Source of the DNA: Bacteroidales bacterium UBA4363
GTDB taxonomy: Bacteria > Bacteroidota > Bacteroidia > Bacteroidales > Paludibacteraceae
Length of the DNA: 64,000 nt
Direction: 5' to 3'
NCBI GenBank assembly: GCA_002393965.1
Contig: DGSL01000010.1
Span: 31,211 to 95,210, forward strand
Below the pieces are notes generated by a model. That model was not told the origin of the DNA, did no database searches, and worked only from the letters and a program-made list of their open reading frames with translations. Positions 37,089-46,922 of this stretch are shown piece by piece. How positions within the stretch are numbered: position 1 is the stretch's first letter; each line of letters begins with the position of its first letter. The position numbers and the translations under genes were made by a program.

Positions 37089-38126
37089 TTATCGTTCTGA
37101 AGCGTGTCCTTGCATCTTAAGGAATGCCACCTCACGATCCGTCAGCATGCGCCATCTTCCGCGTGGGAGTTTATTCTTAGTGAGTCCGCAGAAATAAACT
37201 CGGTCGAGTCGTATGACCTTTGCACCGATTGCCTCGAACATACGTCGCACGATTCGATTCCATCCGATGTGTATTTCGATTCCGACGGAGCGTCGTTTCT
37301 CATCGAGGAAATGAACCTCATCGGCTTTCGCCGTTCCTTCTTCCAGTTCGATTCCTTCTTCCAGTCGGCGGAGTTCTGAAGGGTCGATAGGTTTATCGAG
37401 AGTGACCTGATAAATCTTCTTGTGTTCGTAACGAGGATGCAGAAGTCTCTGCGCCAGATCACCATCATTAGTCAGGAGAAGGACTCCTGTGGTATTCCGG
37501 TCAAGTCGTCCAACCGGATAGATTCGTTCCTTGCATGCGCCTCGCACAAGATCCATCACAGTCATGCGGGCATGAGGATCATCGGTTGTCGTAACCACAT
37601 CCTTTGGTTTATTCAGAAGGACGTAAACGAGTTTCTCCCCTCGTATTGGTTGGTCATGGAAAAGTACCTTATCGACAGCCGGTACGACGCGAAAGCCCAT
37701 TTCGGTCACGACCTGTCCGTTAACCGAAACGATGCCAGCCTTGATATATTCATCAGCTTCGCGTCGGCTGCAAAGTCCAGCATTAGCGATAAAGCGGTTG
37801 AGACGTACAGGAGTATTCGGGTCGGACTGTTGTTTCTTATAAATCAGTTGTTTCTTTTTCGAGTACTTTGCGTGCGGGTTATAGTCTTCGTCATGGAGTC
37901 GTGTGGATTGTTTGGAGAACATGGACCTCACGCTACGTCTCGGTGTTTCGGCACGTCTGTCAGGGGCTGGATCATCTGGGGTTGCAGAGCGCCGGGAGCG
38001 GTTTCCTTTGAGGAAATTTTCAGCATAACGCTGGAAATCGTTTTTATGTTCGGAATGGCTACCGGAGCGAGAAGAATCGGAGCGGTAGGATTTGCGAGGG
38101 CGTCGATTGTTTCTATTATTGTTCAT
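37089..38126 (-). CDS. Pseudouridine synthase, RluB/RsuA family
   Basis: A 345-residue rRNA pseudouridine synthase. An Arg/Ser/Asn-rich disordered leader of about 100 residues precedes an S4 RNA-binding domain (VRLNRFIANAGLCSRREADEYI, in two parts: VRLNRFIANAG, LCSRREADEYI). The catalytic domain follows, with VGRLDRNTTGVLLLTNDGD and its nucleophilic Asp. The GRLDxxTxGL pattern fits the RluB/RsuA group, which modifies 23S helix 90 or 16S; which one cannot be decided. The charged N-terminal tail is typical for Bacteroidetes. It is divergent from the glycogen operon across 279 bases. Confidence 0.9.
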   Translation of the reverse strand: MNNNRNNRRPRKSYRSDSSRSGSHSEHKNDFQRYAENFLKGNRSRRSATPDDPAPDRRAETPRRSVRSMFSKQSTRLHDEDYNPHAKYSKKKQLIYKKQQSDPNTPVRLNRFIANAGLCSRREADEYIKAGIVSVNGQVVTEMGFRVVPAVDKVLFHDQPIRGEKLVYVLLNKPKDVVTTTDDPHARMTVMDLVRGACKERIYPVGRLDRNTTGVLLLTNDGDLAQRLLHPRYEHKKIYQVTLDKPIDPSELRRLEEGIELEEGTAKADEVHFLDEKRRSVGIEIHIGWNRIVRRMFEAIGAKVIRLDRVYFCGLTKNKLPRGRWRMLTDREVAFLKMQGHASER

Positions 38127-38200
38127 CAGTCATTAAAAGGAGGGACTTCATCAGAAAGAATCATCCCGATTAAATCTCTTGTTGATTATTTTGATTTCTG

Positions 38201-38208
38201 CAATGATA
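38201..38208 (-). promoter_or_regulatory. Possible -7 box for the rluB-like gene
   Basis: CAATGATA reads TATCATTG on the minus strand, one base off TAnnTTTG. It is located 75 bases before the start codon at 38126 in the divergent spacer. Confidence 0.35.
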
Positions 38209-38249
38209 CGAAAAAAAAGCAAGCGAGCCACGATTTTAAGACGTTTTCC

Positions 38250-38281
38250 TTTGGAATGGAGCGAAAAAGAATTTATATTTG
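38250..38281 (+). promoter_or_regulatory. Consensus Bacteroidetes promoter of the glycogen operon
   Basis: TTTG at 38250-38253 and TATATTTG at 38274-38281 are separated by 20 bases, an exact match to TTTG-N(19-21)-TAnnTTTG. Transcription would start near 38288, leaving a 5' leader of about 118 bases before the debranching enzyme gene. This is the clearest promoter in the window. Confidence 0.8.
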
Positions 38282-38405
38282 TCATTGAGCAAGCGAGAAA
38301 GAACGCCTGCGCGAACCATCCCTCCCCCCTTATTTTTTTTAGAAAAATCCATACGGGTCATTTGACAGGAAATCCCGTAAGGATTACAACACACAATTTG
38401 ATGAT

Positions 38406-40370
38406 ATGTCCTATCTGAAATTCGACAAATCGCAGCTTATCAATCTAGAGCGTTCACTCACAACGGACATGTTGCGAACCAACAAGATGGGTGCGTACAG
38501 CGTCACCTCGTTGGTTGACTGTAATACTTCGAAATACGATGGTCTGCTGGTCGTACCGGTAGCAGAACAGAACTACGACAACTACGTATTATTGTCATCA
38601 TTGGACGAGACGGTGATACAGCATGGAGCTGAGTTCAATATGGGTCTGCATCGGTTCAACGGAAACAACTACTCCCCAAAGGGTCACAAATACATCCGTG
38701 AATTCACGATGGAGACGGTTGCCCGTACGACCTATCGTGTAGGAGGCGTTGTATTCTCGAAAGAGCGGGTATTCATCTCGGATGAGAACCGTATCCTGAT
38801 CAAGTACACGATCATGGAAGCTCACTCCCCTGTCACGATGCGTTTCAAGCCTCTTTTAGCCTTCCGTTCGGTCAACTCGTTGACGCATGAAAACGATCAG
38901 ATTCATCGAGACTATGAGAGCATAGCCAACGGGATTAACATCCAGTTGTATGATAACATGCCACATTTGGCTATGCAGTTCAGTGATGAGAAAGCCGTCT
39001 TTATCAGTCAGCCGGACTGGTACCGTGGGATTGAGTATTGGCGGGAACAGGAGCGCGGTTATGACTACAACGAGGATTTGTATGTACCTGGGTATTTTGA
39101 GATTCAGATGAAGAAGGGCATGTCGGTCATATTCTCCGCCGGCATATCACCTGCAGACCCGAGCAAACTAAAAAAGCAGTACACGGACGAGTTGCGTGGT
39201 CGCACTTCACGCCTTGACTTCTTCAACACATTGAAGAACGCAGGCATGCAATTCTACAATCGACGCAACAACGGTCATTACATCATGGCGGGTTACCCGT
39301 GGTTCAAGTGCAGAGCGAGAGACGAATTCATCTCGTTGCCAGGCATTGCGCTGTCCACTGACAACGTCCAACTGTTTCATGACGTTCTGACAACCGCCTT
39401 TGAAGCCATAGACGCATTTATTGAGGGTCGTCCAAATCCGACCCAGATAACAGAGCTTGAAGCGCCGGATGCGTTGTTGTGGCTTTTGTGGGCTTTGGAG
39501 CAATATTCACTGAAGACCTCATTGAAACAGGCCAACAAGGACTATGGAGACCGTATTGTCATTCTGATGAACTTCATACGCGACAACAAGCATCCGAATT
39601 TAGCGTTGAATGAAAACGGGTTATTGTTCACTGACGGTCATAATGTACCTGCCTCATGGATGAATGCCACGTTGTGGGGTCGTCCGGTATTGCAGCGTAC
39701 GGGTTATTTAGTCGAGTTGAACGCGCTATGGTATGATTTATTGCGATTCTATGGAGAGATTCTGAGTGAGCGCGGGGAGAAGGACTTGTTTGAGATTGTG
39801 GACTATCAGGCCGAATATGCGAAACGTTCATTCATTGAGACCTTCTGGAACGGGAATTATCTGGATGACTATGTATCCAATCCAGACCACAATTACGAAG
39901 TCCGTCCCAACATGTTGTTTGCGGTATCGTTGCCACATTCGCCGTTGGACCGCAATCAGCAGCGCAAGGTATTATCGATAGTAACACGAGAGTTGCTCAC
40001 GCCGCGCGGTCTACGTTCATTGAGTCCGAAATCGGGTCAGTACAAGCCTATCTGTGCGGGCAGTGAGGGAGACCGCTCTGTATCGTATCATGACGGTACG
40101 GCATGGCCATGGTTGATTGGTGCATTCACAGAAGCCTATCTAAAGTTGCATAAGCATGGAGGTGTTTTCTTTTTGGAGCGCATCACGGGTGGTTTTGAGA
40201 GTGAGATGAGCAATGACTGTATTGGCACATTGAATGAATTCTACGATGGTAATCCGCCGTTCACGGCAAGGGGGGCCATGTCCTTTGCCATGTCGGTAGC
40301 AGAGACGTTGCGTGCCATCACGATTCTGCGTGACTATACGAAGCAGAATGACGAAGGAGCGTCGTTATAG
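38406..40370 (+). CDS. Glycogen debranching enzyme
   Basis: A 654-residue amylo-alpha-1,6-glucosidase of the bacterial GDE type. The N-terminal beta domain (about 1-250) has NKMGAYSVTSL and YDGLLVVPV. The C-terminal (alpha/alpha)6 catalytic domain includes HYIMAGYPWFKCRARDEFISL (in two parts: HYIMAGYPWFKCRARD, EFISL) with its acidic residue, and GTAWPWLIGAFTEAYL. It removes alpha-1,6 branches from glycogen. It is the first gene of a three-gene unit with a glycosyltransferase and a GH57 enzyme, the usual order in Bacteroidales. Confidence 0.93.
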   Translation: MSYLKFDKSQLINLERSLTTDMLRTNKMGAYSVTSLVDCNTSKYDGLLVVPVAEQNYDNYVLLSSLDETVIQHGAEFNMGLHRFNGNNYSPKGHKYIREFTMETVARTTYRVGGVVFSKERVFISDENRILIKYTIMEAHSPVTMRFKPLLAFRSVNSLTHENDQIHRDYESIANGINIQLYDNMPHLAMQFSDEKAVFISQPDWYRGIEYWREQERGYDYNEDLYVPGYFEIQMKKGMSVIFSAGISPADPSKLKKQYTDELRGRTSRLDFFNTLKNAGMQFYNRRNNGHYIMAGYPWFKCRARDEFISLPGIALSTDNVQLFHDVLTTAFEAIDAFIEGRPNPTQITELEAPDALLWLLWALEQYSLKTSLKQANKDYGDRIVILMNFIRDNKHPNLALNENGLLFTDGHNVPASWMNATLWGRPVLQRTGYLVELNALWYDLLRFYGEILSERGEKDLFEIVDYQAEYAKRSFIETFWNGNYLDDYVSNPDHNYEVRPNMLFAVSLPHSPLDRNQQRKVLSIVTRELLTPRGLRSLSPKSGQYKPICAGSEGDRSVSYHDGTAWPWLIGAFTEAYLKLHKHGGVFFLERITGGFESEMSNDCIGTLNEFYDGNPPFTARGAMSFAMSVAETLRAITILRDYTKQNDEGASL

Positions 40371-40410
40371 AAAGAAAAAAGGAATACAAACAAAAACGAT
40401 AGAATAAGAT

Positions 40411-41670
40411 ATGAATGCACTGATGTTCGGTTGGGAATTTCCCCCTCACATACTTGGAGGACTCGGGACCGCCAGTTACGGTCTGACAAGGGGGATGTCA
40501 CTACAGGGCGACATGCATATCACCTTCGTGATACCCCATCCCCAGGGAGACGAGGATCAGAGTTTCCTTCACATCATAGGAGCGAACAATGTGCCGATTG
40601 TGTGGAAGGAGACGAGTTGGGACCGTGTGAATCAGCTGATTGGCCATACGATGCACCCTGATGAGTTTTTCCATTTAAGGGAGAATATCCGATATGACTT
40701 TCGTCGCATCGGCACAAACGAGATAGGATGTGTAGATTTTTCGGGTCGTTATCCGAACAACCTCATGGAAGAGATTTCGAACTATGAGGCGGTAGCCTCT
40801 GTAGTGGCCCATGCGGGAGGTTTTGACATCATCCACTCTCACGACTGGCTGACGTATCCGGCAGGTATCTTTGCCAAGAACATCTCCGGTAAGCCTTTGG
40901 TGATTCATGTTCACGCGACGGATTTCGACCGTTCACGCGGCAATGTCAATCCACAGGTGTATGATATTGAGCGCAGGGGGATGGATGCAGCAGACCACAT
41001 CATCTGTGTTTCCAATCTAACCCGTCGAACGGTGATTGAGAAATACGGTCAGAACCCTGCGAAGGTATCGACGGTACACAATGCCGTCGAGCCGTTGGCA
41101 GAGGCGGACAAAGTGATGAAGACGCCTCGCAAGGACAAGGTTGTCACCTTTCTAGGTCGTATCACCATGCAGAAAGGTCCGGAATACTTTGTAGAGGCGG
41201 CGCACCGGGTTCTTCAGCGTACGAAGAACGTCCGTTTTGTCATGGCCGGTTCTGGAGACATGATGAACCAGATGATCCATCTGGCAGCCTCGAAGAACAT
41301 TGCCGACAAATTTCACTTCACGGGCTTCTTACGTGGTAAGCAGGTAACAGAAATGTTGGCAGAGAGTGACGTGTATATTATGCCGTCGGTATCCGAGCCT
41401 TTTGGTATTTCGCCGTTGGAAGCAATGCAGGTTGGGACACCGACCATCGTGTCGAAGCAGTCCGGATGTGCGGAGATATTGAACAATGCCATCAAGGTTG
41501 ACTATTGGGACATTGATGCGATGGCTGATGCGATCCATGCCATCGTTTCATATCCTGCGATGTATAAATCCCTCCATGAGTTGGGAGAGGAAGAAGTAAA
41601 CCGGATTACCTGGGAGTCGGCAGGACGTAAAGTAAGGGCCATCTACGACAAAGTACTTGGATGGTCCTGA
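40411..41670 (+). CDS. Glycosyltransferase, glycogen synthase-like (GT4/GT5 fold)
   Basis: A 419-residue GT-B enzyme. The start MFGWEFPPHILGGLGTASYGL has the GG-rich loop of glycogen synthases. HSHDWLTYPAGIF and the C-terminal sugar-nucleotide site PSVSEPFGISPLEAMQVGTPT (in two parts: PSVSEPFGISPLEAM, QVGTPT) with its E-x7-E motif follow. It probably elongates glycogen from UDP- or ADP-glucose. It is located 40 bases after the debranching gene and before GH57, so the three form a glycogen-metabolism operon. Confidence 0.88.
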   Translation: MNALMFGWEFPPHILGGLGTASYGLTRGMSLQGDMHITFVIPHPQGDEDQSFLHIIGANNVPIVWKETSWDRVNQLIGHTMHPDEFFHLRENIRYDFRRIGTNEIGCVDFSGRYPNNLMEEISNYEAVASVVAHAGGFDIIHSHDWLTYPAGIFAKNISGKPLVIHVHATDFDRSRGNVNPQVYDIERRGMDAADHIICVSNLTRRTVIEKYGQNPAKVSTVHNAVEPLAEADKVMKTPRKDKVVTFLGRITMQKGPEYFVEAAHRVLQRTKNVRFVMAGSGDMMNQMIHLAASKNIADKFHFTGFLRGKQVTEMLAESDVYIMPSVSEPFGISPLEAMQVGTPTIVSKQSGCAEILNNAIKVDYWDIDAMADAIHAIVSYPAMYKSLHELGEEEVNRITWESAGRKVRAIYDKVLGWS

Positions 41671-41715
41671 AAAAAGAGAAGAAACCACACATAAAAACAT
41701 CCATAAGAAAAAGAT

Positions 41716-43131
41716 ATGAAGTCTATTTGCTTATATTTCCAACTGCATGAGCCGATGCAACTGAAGCGATACCGTTTTTTCGGCATCGGAACCGACCACT
41801 ATTACTACAATGACTTCGCCAGTGAGGACACGATACGTTATTGGACGGAGAACTGTTGTCTTCCTGCCAACAACACGTTGCTGGAAATGATACGCAGCAC
41901 GAACGGGAAGTTCAAGGTTGCCTTCTCCATTTCGGGTCTGATGCTTGAATTGTTGGAGCAGTATGCCCCTGAGGTCATTGACTCCTTCCGTGAGTTGGCA
42001 GATACGGGTTCTGTAGAGTTCTTAGGTGAGACGTATGCCCATTCGTTGAGTTCGCTGTACGACACGAACGAATTCAAGCAGCAGGTAAAATTACACTCAG
42101 CCAAGATACATTCGTTGTTTGACTTAGACACAAAGGTATTCTGCAATACAGAATTGATTTACAGCGACGAGATTGGAGAGCAGGTAGCGAAATTAGGATT
42201 TAAGGGTGTCATGGTAGAGGGTGCGCGTCACATCATGGGCTGGAAGAGTTCGAACTACCTGTACAAGCATCCGTATGCAGACCTGACGCTGATGCCACGC
42301 AACTATGAGATGAGTGACAATATTGCGGTACGGTTCTCGAATTGGGGATGGGATCAGTATCCGTTGACGGCAGAGAAGTTCATCGGATGGATTGTCTCAA
42401 CGCCAGCGGAGGAGAAATTCATGATGCTTGGCATGAACTATGGGGCTATCGGTGTGTACAACCATGCGGAGTCCGGCATTTACGATTTTCTGAAGGCACT
42501 CCCCTACCATGCCATGATGAATAAAATCACGTTTGCCACACCGTCGGAGATTCTTGCGAACAACAAAGCGGGCGATGTGCTGTCGAGTACAGAACCTATT
42601 TCGTGGGCAGACGAGGAGAAAGACCTGAGTCCATGGACAGGAAATGACCTACAGGGAGAGGCGTTGCAGAAGTTATACAGTGTAGGAGAGCGCGTACGAC
42701 TCTGTACGGACAAGCGCATCAAATACGACTGGCTAAACCTCCAGACGAGTCAGCACTTCTACTTCATGTCCACCAAGCACTTCACGGGTAATTCGCAGGC
42801 CCATACCGGTCAGTATGAATCGCCATACGAAGCGTTTATGAACTACATGAACGTGTTGTCGGACTTCCTGCAGCGTGTAGATGAGCAATACCCAACATCG
42901 ATTGAGAACGAGGAGTTAAACTCGCTGTTAAAGACCATCAACAACCAGGAGCAGCAGATTGCAGAACTAGAAGAAGAAATAGAGAAACTGAAGGCAGAAA
43001 AGCAAGAGCCGGAGAAGGAAATCAAGAAAGCCGCTCCGAAGAAAGCCGCTCCGAAGAAAGCCGCCACTGCTAAGAAGACGACCGAGAAAAAAGCCGGAGA
43101 GAAAAAAGCCGCTCCGAAGGCAAAGAAATAA
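41716..43131 (+). CDS. GH57 alpha-amylase-like enzyme with Lys/Ala/Pro tail
   Basis: A 471-residue glycoside hydrolase family 57 protein. The N-terminal domain begins ICLYFQLHEPMQLKRY, and the nucleophile is Glu 146 in VFCNTELIYSDEIG. GWKSSNYLYKHPYADLTLMPRNYEMSD (in parts: GWKSSNYLYKHP, LTLMPRNYEMSD) follows, as in Bacteroidota homologues. After a coiled coil (about 385-430) the chain ends in about 38 residues of KKAAPKKAA-type repeats, like a histone-H1 tail. The tail is odd for a cytoplasmic amylase and could bind polyanions such as nucleic acid or phosphorylated glycan. It is the last gene of the glycogen unit. Confidence 0.9.
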   Translation: MKSICLYFQLHEPMQLKRYRFFGIGTDHYYYNDFASEDTIRYWTENCCLPANNTLLEMIRSTNGKFKVAFSISGLMLELLEQYAPEVIDSFRELADTGSVEFLGETYAHSLSSLYDTNEFKQQVKLHSAKIHSLFDLDTKVFCNTELIYSDEIGEQVAKLGFKGVMVEGARHIMGWKSSNYLYKHPYADLTLMPRNYEMSDNIAVRFSNWGWDQYPLTAEKFIGWIVSTPAEEKFMMLGMNYGAIGVYNHAESGIYDFLKALPYHAMMNKITFATPSEILANNKAGDVLSSTEPISWADEEKDLSPWTGNDLQGEALQKLYSVGERVRLCTDKRIKYDWLNLQTSQHFYFMSTKHFTGNSQAHTGQYESPYEAFMNYMNVLSDFLQRVDEQYPTSIENEELNSLLKTINNQEQQIAELEEEIEKLKAEKQEPEKEIKKAAPKKAAPKKAATAKKTTEKKAGEKKAAPKAKK

Positions 43132-43148
43132 AGCGCCACATACAGACA

Positions 43149-43198
43149 AAAGGGAAACGCTCCGGGTCTAACAGATCCATGGTGCGTTTCCCTTTTTT
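43149..43198 (+). terminator. Terminator of the glycogen operon
   Basis: AAAGGGAAACGC (43149-43160) and GCGTTTCCCTT (43184-43194) pair, with a 23-base loop and a run of six T residues. It lies 17 bases after the GH57 stop. Confidence 0.8.
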
Positions 43199-43246
43199 AT
43201 ATCTTCCCTTCGCCTCATCGAAGAGGAAGAGTGTAGAATGTTGGAC

Positions 43247-45370
43247 CTATGCGCCGTAGCGCTGAGGATAGATCACGACCTTGTTATTCAGTCGGAAATG
43301 AGTAGAAAGGGTCATAGGGACCTGGTCCATGGCACGGACATAAGACACAGAGCCGTGTCGTGCAGCGACGACGAGCAGGAGGTCGTCCTTAGCGATGGAG
43401 CGACGGAGCAGGAGGAAGGAATCCCAATTGGAGAAAGGAAGGAAATCATAGCGCAGTCGGCGTCGAATATGTCGCAGTCCATCCTCGAAAGCGAGCCGCG
43501 TCTGTTCGGTTGTGCAGAGGAGCACCTGCGCTGAGAGTTCGCGATTAAGGATAACCACCTTACGCAGCCATTGCAGAAAACCCTTCTCCAGTTCGGCAAG
43601 TGCAGGAACGACGAGTACGATGCGATGGTGTACGACGAGCGGTTTCTCGATCTGGCACATAAAAACCAGTTTATCCGTCTTGGCGACGACTCCGCCGGCA
43701 TTCTCACCGATGAGGCGGTCAATCAGTCCGAGTTCTCGCGGCCATCCGGTGACGATTACATCTGCCATTGCCTCACGGGTAAGTCGGACAATACCACCAG
43801 AGATATTATAGTCGAGAGTTGTCTGCACGGTGACCGCGGTCTCGTTGGCGGATGCTTTCCGGACATACTGTTCCAGTCGGTTACGAACGGCACGGATCTT
43901 CTTCTCGGCATTGTTCTCATCGGGCAATACAGAGCCGACGACGAGCGGTTGTGCCGATCGTTTATCCTTGAGTACGACTGCAAAATCGAGCAGACGTTCG
44001 TAGTCGTTCTGCATGGCGACAGGAACGAGAATTGTCTCGGCGCGTGATGTCTGTATGCCGTTTTTCTGTTGCTTGACGACATCAACGACCTTTGAAGTGG
44101 ACTTCTCACTCCCCACAGTTGTCGCAGGTGTGGCTACGGATTCCCACTGCAGGCGTTCGAGCTGTGCGAGTTTACGTCCTGATTGTTCGGTTATGATGGC
44201 GGAAACGGTGCAAGTGAGCAGGATCATGATGACAGCTGCATTGAGCAGGACATCGTCCATCAGTCCGGAGCGGATGCCGACGAGGACGATTGCCAGCGTC
44301 ACGGCAGCCCGGCTGCCACTGAGTCCGAACATCAGTTTTCGTTGAGTCCCCGTAAAATGACTGAATATCTGCGTAAAGAAGGCAGCGAGCCACTTACCGA
44401 AGACAGAAGCGATTGTCAGGACGATGGCGGACGTAATGATCAGCGAGTCGGAGAACACGTTGGAAAAATCCATCATCAGTCCCACGCTGATGAGGAAGAA
44501 CGGGATAAAGAGGGTATTACCGATAAAATCGATACGATTCATGAGTGCAGACGAAGCCGGGACCAGCCTATTGACAGCCAGTCCGGCGAGGAAGGCGCCG
44601 ATCACTCCCTCGAAGCCGAGCAAGTCGGCAAAATAAGCCGAGAGCAACATCACGGCCAGGACGAGGATAAAATGGCTTCCTTTTTCACTTTCCAGATGTC
44701 GGAAGAAATACTTCAGTATAACGGGGAAAAGAATAAAGATCAAGAGATAGAGCACGAGTGCGCTACAGGTCATACGCAGGAAGAAGGTCCATCCGACCTG
44801 TCCTGAGTGGAGTCCCATGAGAAAAGCGAGGAGGATGAGAGCGGCGGTATTAGTCATAATCGTACCTCCGACGGTCACGGCGACCGCCTCATTCTTGACG
44901 ACTCCCAGTCGGCTTGCCACCGGGTACGATATAAGCGTATGCGTGGCAAACATACAGGCGATGAGGAATCCCGCCTCCTGAGGAAGGTGGAGTACATAGA
45001 CCGATGCGACATAGCCCGTAATCATAGGTACGAAAAACGTGAGGATGCCGAACATGATACTCTTGCGTCGGTGGACACGGAAATCGTTGAGATCGAGGTC
45101 GATGCCGGCAATGAACATGATGTAGAGCAGTCCGATGGTAGAAAAGAGATTGATGGAAGAGCTCTGTTGTACGAGTCCGAATCCGTGAGGTCCGACCAGC
45201 AGCCCTGACAGGATGAGGACGATAATACTGGGAATACGGAGGGAGCGCATGATGACGGGAGCCATCAGCACGATGACCAGAAGAAGTGAGAACACGAGCA
45301 GGGGGTGTTGCAGAGGCAAAGAGAACTGTGCAACAAGACTATTCAGCAAATCGGAAAACTGCACTTCCAT
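43247..45370 (-). CDS. CPA2-family cation:proton antiporter with Usp-like C-terminus
   Basis: A 707-residue protein. Residues about 20-400 hold twelve or thirteen membrane helices with the Kef/NhaA-like hallmark LLYIMFIAGIDLDLNDFR and LLGFEGVIGAFLAGLAVNRL. The C-terminal third contains a universal-stress-like region (ILVPVAMQNDYERLLDFAVV, VTGWPRELGLIDRLIG). It exchanges Na+ or K+ for protons across the inner membrane. It is convergent with the glycogen operon and divergent from mpl. Confidence 0.9.
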   Translation of the reverse strand: MEVQFSDLLNSLVAQFSLPLQHPLLVFSLLLVIVLMAPVIMRSLRIPSIIVLILSGLLVGPHGFGLVQQSSSINLFSTIGLLYIMFIAGIDLDLNDFRVHRRKSIMFGILTFFVPMITGYVASVYVLHLPQEAGFLIACMFATHTLISYPVASRLGVVKNEAVAVTVGGTIMTNTAALILLAFLMGLHSGQVGWTFFLRMTCSALVLYLLIFILFPVILKYFFRHLESEKGSHFILVLAVMLLSAYFADLLGFEGVIGAFLAGLAVNRLVPASSALMNRIDFIGNTLFIPFFLISVGLMMDFSNVFSDSLIITSAIVLTIASVFGKWLAAFFTQIFSHFTGTQRKLMFGLSGSRAAVTLAIVLVGIRSGLMDDVLLNAAVIMILLTCTVSAIITEQSGRKLAQLERLQWESVATPATTVGSEKSTSKVVDVVKQQKNGIQTSRAETILVPVAMQNDYERLLDFAVVLKDKRSAQPLVVGSVLPDENNAEKKIRAVRNRLEQYVRKASANETAVTVQTTLDYNISGGIVRLTREAMADVIVTGWPRELGLIDRLIGENAGGVVAKTDKLVFMCQIEKPLVVHHRIVLVVPALAELEKGFLQWLRKVVILNRELSAQVLLCTTEQTRLAFEDGLRHIRRRLRYDFLPFSNWDSFLLLRRSIAKDDLLLVVAARHGSVSYVRAMDQVPMTLSTHFRLNNKVVIYPQRYGA

Positions 45371-45481
45371 AGGTTATAAGAGCCACACGATCGTAACACA
45401 AAAATAACAAATTATCTTCGGCATCGCAAAAAGAAGAAAAAATAGAATGCGTGTAATATCCTTATTTTATTTAGAATACCG

Positions 45482-45489
45482 TACCTTTG
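45482..45489 (+). promoter_or_regulatory. -7 box for mpl (TACCTTTG)
   Basis: TACCTTTG matches TAnnTTTG and is identical to the boxes of the his leader and the tRNA-Asp gene. It is located 50 bases before the mpl start; no clear TTTG is seen at -33, where the sequence is AT-rich. Confidence 0.6.
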
Positions 45490-45539
45490 CCTAACCATAA
45501 ATCATTTATGAAAGAAGGGATTCTTTCTGGAAGAGAAGA

Positions 45540-46910
45540 ATGAAAAAGGTACATTTCATAGCCATGGGAGGTGCTGCGATGCACAACCTGGCATTAGCGC
45601 TGAACGAAAAAGAAGGATATAGGATAACGGGTTCGGACGATGAATTCTTTGACCCGTCGAAAAGCCGTCTTGCCGCCGCTCATTTGCTACCCGAAGAAGA
45701 GGGTTGGCATGCGGAGCGCATCACGGAAGACCTGGATGCTGTCATTGTCGGCATGCATGCGAGGGAAGACAATCCCGAACTGGTACGCGCCAAAGAGTTA
45801 GGTATCAAGATATACTCCTTTCCGGAGTACCTCTATGAGCAGACGAAAGACAAGACGCGAGTCGTCATCGGAGGCAGTCATGGCAAGACGACGACGACAG
45901 CGATGATCTTGTTTGTCCTGAAAGAGTTGGGCATCAAAGCCGACTATATGGTCGGTGCTCAGATTGAGGGTTTTCAGAACATGGTAGGTCTGAGTCATGA
46001 AGCCAAGATTGCGGTATTTGAAGGAGACGAATACCTCACCTCGCCATTAGACCTACGCAGCAAGTTCCTTCTTTACCATCCGCATATTGCATTACTGACG
46101 GGCATTGCGTGGGATCACATCAACGTCTTTCCGACGTTTGACAGTTATGTTGAGACATTCCGAAAATTCGTACAGAGCATTGAGCCAAACGGTCGGTTCA
46201 TCTGGTATGCCCAGGACGAGAACCTACGCCTGCTTGCCGACGGGGTGCGGAGCGATGTTCAGTCGATGCCCTATGACACGCCGAAATTTGAGATCGCGAA
46301 CGGCAAGACGACCATTGAGGTCAACGGCCTGCGCACCACGTTAGGAGTCTTCGGCGAGCACAACCTACAGAACATCATGGGAGCGTATAACGTATGTCGA
46401 TCGTTGGGTATCACAGACGAAGACTTCTTCCGTTCGATTGCAAGATTCACGGGAGCGGCGAACCGTCTGCAGAAAATTACGGAGACAAGCTCCTCGGTAT
46501 CCTTCAAAGACTTTGCCCATTCGCCGTCGAAACTGAAAGCCACCGTCAAAGCGGTCCGTCAGCAGTATCCGGACAAGCGTCTGGTTGCGTGCATGGAACT
46601 GCATACCTTCTCCTCACTGACGAAAGCGTTCCTGCCTCAATACAAAGGAGCGATGGATGGTGCGGACAAGGCGTACGTCTATTACAATCCAGAGGTAGTG
46701 AAGCACAAGCGTCTGGAGGACATCTGTCCGGAAGACGTGAAAGCGGGATTTGGCGGACGTGTAGAAGTATTCTGCGACTCGAAGCTGTTGCAGCAAGAGC
46801 TGCGAGGTTTGCATATAGAAGAGAACACGGCATTATTGCTAATGACGTCGGGCAACTTTGACGGAATCGACCTCATCTCCTTTGCCAAGGAGTTGCTTGA
46901 GACGCACTAA
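45540..46910 (+). CDS. mpl: UDP-MurNAc:L-Ala-D-Glu-mDAP ligase Mpl
   Basis: Recycles the murein tripeptide by joining it to UDP-MurNAc. The 456-residue Mur-ligase chain begins VHFIAMGGAAMHNLALAL, has the ATP P-loop GGSHGKTTTTA (111-121), EGDEYLTSPLD and the central-domain IAWDHINVFPT, and the C-terminal domain ends MTSGNFDGIDL. The DDEFFDPSKSRL segment and length place it with Mpl rather than MurC. It has its own promoter and leads mpl, dCMP deaminase and a protease. Confidence 0.92.
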   Translation: MKKVHFIAMGGAAMHNLALALNEKEGYRITGSDDEFFDPSKSRLAAAHLLPEEEGWHAERITEDLDAVIVGMHAREDNPELVRAKELGIKIYSFPEYLYEQTKDKTRVVIGGSHGKTTTTAMILFVLKELGIKADYMVGAQIEGFQNMVGLSHEAKIAVFEGDEYLTSPLDLRSKFLLYHPHIALLTGIAWDHINVFPTFDSYVETFRKFVQSIEPNGRFIWYAQDENLRLLADGVRSDVQSMPYDTPKFEIANGKTTIEVNGLRTTLGVFGEHNLQNIMGAYNVCRSLGITDEDFFRSIARFTGAANRLQKITETSSSVSFKDFAHSPSKLKATVKAVRQQYPDKRLVACMELHTFSSLTKAFLPQYKGAMDGADKAYVYYNPEVVKHKRLEDICPEDVKAGFGGRVEVFCDSKLLQQELRGLHIEENTALLLMTSGNFDGIDLISFAKELLETH

Positions 46911-46922
46911 AAAAGACAGACT

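Noticed and set aside
43025..43131. Lys-rich end of the GH57 gene as a frameshift artefact
   Set aside because: The frame stays open, codons are AAG/GCC/CCG as elsewhere in the gene, and a terminator follows in the right place, so the tail is real coding sequence.
44183..45208. Acidic plus-strand frames of 207 and 133 codons over the antiporter gene
   Set aside because: Antisense shadows; the minus-strand frame encodes a full membrane antiporter.
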